Positions 63,355 through 64,000 of a stretch of 64,000 bases of DNA are shown here, one piece after another (within the stretch, counting starts at the first letter, position 1; each line of letters starts with the position of its first letter). Source of the DNA: Pseudomonas sp. LRP2-20 (lineage in GTDB: Bacteria; Pseudomonadota; Gammaproteobacteria; Pseudomonadales; Pseudomonadaceae); contig NZ_AP025944.1 of assembly GCF_024349685.1 (NCBI RefSeq), forward strand, positions 5,907,001 to 5,971,000, read 5' to 3'. The notes under the pieces are model-generated. The model ran no database searches. It was not told the origin of the DNA and was given only the letters and a program-made list of their open reading frames with translations. Made by a program: the position numbers and the translations under genes.

Positions 63355-63846
63355 TCAAGCCTGGCGCGGGTCTGGATTGTCCAGCACGGTGTCGGTCTGT
63401 TCGCTGCGGAACTGCTTGAGCGCCGCGTGATACTGCGGGTACTTGGCGCCCAGGATGCTCGCCGACAGCAGCGCGGCGTTGACGGCGCCAGCGCGGCCGA
63501 TGGCCAGGGTGGCCACTGGCACACCGGCCGGCATCTGCACGATCGACAGCAGCGAATCGACGCCCGACAGCATCGACGACTGCACTGGCACACCCAGCAC
63601 CGGCAGGTGGGTCTTGGCGGCACACATGCCTGGCAGGTGGGCAGCGCCACCGGCACCCGCAATGATCACCTCGATGCCACGCCCTTCGGCCTCTTCGGCA
63701 TACTGGAACAGCAAGTCCGGGGTGCGGTGGGCGGAAACCACCTTCACTTCGTAGGGAATGCCGAGTTTTTCCAGCATATCGGCGGTGTGGCTAAGGGTGG
63801 ACCAATCGGACTTGGAGCCCATGATCACGCCAACCAGTGCACTCAT
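63355..63846 (-). CDS. purE: N5-carboxyaminoimidazole ribonucleotide mutase
   Basis: A 163-residue octameric class I PurE that converts N5-CAIR to [25 protein letters not shown] is the N-terminal signature with the CO2-transfer serine and aspartate, [14 protein letters not shown] follows, and [15 protein letters not shown] is the phosphate-binding loop. The ATG at 63846 follows GGAGAGGCTCGACG. It is the first gene of purEK. Confidence 0.97.
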   Translation of the reverse strand: MSALVGVIMGSKSDWSTLSHTADMLEKLGIPYEVKVVSAHRTPDLLFQYAEEAEGRGIEVIIAGAGGAAHLPGMCAAKTHLPVLGVPVQSSMLSGVDSLLSIVQMPAGVPVATLAIGRAGAVNAALLSASILGAKYPQYHAALKQFRSEQTDTVLDNPDPRQA

Positions 63847-63889
63847 CGTCGAGCCTCTCCTGCAAGCGCCTTCTGGCGCGCTAAAAGCA

Positions 63890-63921
63890 ACAAGCCACGC
63901 AGGTGGACCGGCGTGGCTTGT
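63890..63921 (-). terminator. Strong hairpin upstream of purE
   Basis: ACAAGCCACGC and GCGTGGCTTGT form an exact 11-bp stem with a 10-nt loop. On the minus strand TGCTTTTAG follows. It lies 44 bp before purE and could be the terminator of an upstream gene outside the window or a leader attenuator of purEK. Confidence 0.6.
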
Positions 63922-64000
63922 CATACGGATTCTGATTCGACCGGGTCGGTCGAAGGCGCGGGATTGTAGCGTATTTCTGGGCGAGCCGCCCACCCCCACA

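Overview
The window is chromosomal DNA from a gamma-proteobacterium that I place in the genus Pseudomonas, most likely the P. putida group. This is inferred from the high G+C, gene content and order (dadA-lrp, coaBC-dut-algC-argB, pyrE-crc, rph-yicC-gmk, rpoZ-spoT-ridA, exbBD-tonB, oxyR-recG, ubiCA, phoBR, pstSCAB-phoU, purEK) and from many palindromic repeats built on the CCGCTCCCACAGG-type REP sequence. No rRNA, tRNA, CRISPR array, prophage, plasmid gene or transposase was seen. Both ends are cut: the left end lies inside an alanine racemase gene and the right end lies just upstream of purE.

Layout. 1-11.6 kb: alanine catabolism (alr/dadX, dadA, Lrp-type regulator), amine catabolism (PuuB-like oxidase, PuuC/KauB-type aldehyde dehydrogenase), a MocR regulator, a PLD-family lipoprotein, an MFS transporter and small proteins. 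11.6-23.8 kb: housekeeping block with ribosomal proteins L33 and L28, a peptide-binding protein, radC, coaBC, dut, algC, argB, pyrE, crc, rph, yicC and gmk. 23.9-28.8 kb: an amine module with an APC transporter, PuuD-like hydrolase, PuuA-like ligase and a divergent LysR regulator. 28.8-41.4 kb: rpoZ-spoT-ridA, exbB-exbD-tonB, oxyR-recG, an HDOD protein and HU. 41.6-44.9 kb: rubredoxin and its reductase, ubiC-ubiA, a small secreted protein. 45-58 kb: the phosphate regulon, phoB-phoR on the plus strand and pstS-pstC-pstA-pstB-phoU on the minus strand, with CorC, M23 peptidase and response-regulator genes in between. 58-64 kb: MHS-type MFS transporter, thioesterase, hexose-6-phosphate mutarotase, two small envelope proteins, purK and purE.

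How the genes fit together. PuuA, PuuB, PuuC and PuuD homologues for the gamma-glutamylated putrescine route, plus an APC transporter, are present but spread over three loci about 23 kb apart. Alanine racemase and D-amino acid dehydrogenase convert L-Ala through D-Ala to pyruvate under an Lrp-type regulator. PhoR/PhoB and PhoU with PstSCAB form the phosphate sensing and uptake loop, and I found candidate Pho boxes before phoB, pstC and pstS.

The most unusual content is non-coding. There are at least nine REP pairs; most share an almost constant 33-35 nt linker. Two perfect palindromes with 49- and 58-bp arms share a 29-nt loop that matches at 27 of 29 positions although the arms differ. A perfect inverted repeat with 93-bp arms fills the space between a binding-protein gene and radC and contains the radC stop codon. 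A composite repeat occurs at 32.7 and 49.7 kb, with and without the palindromic core. No new protein-coding system such as a defence island or biosynthetic cluster is evident; the window is otherwise conserved core genome.
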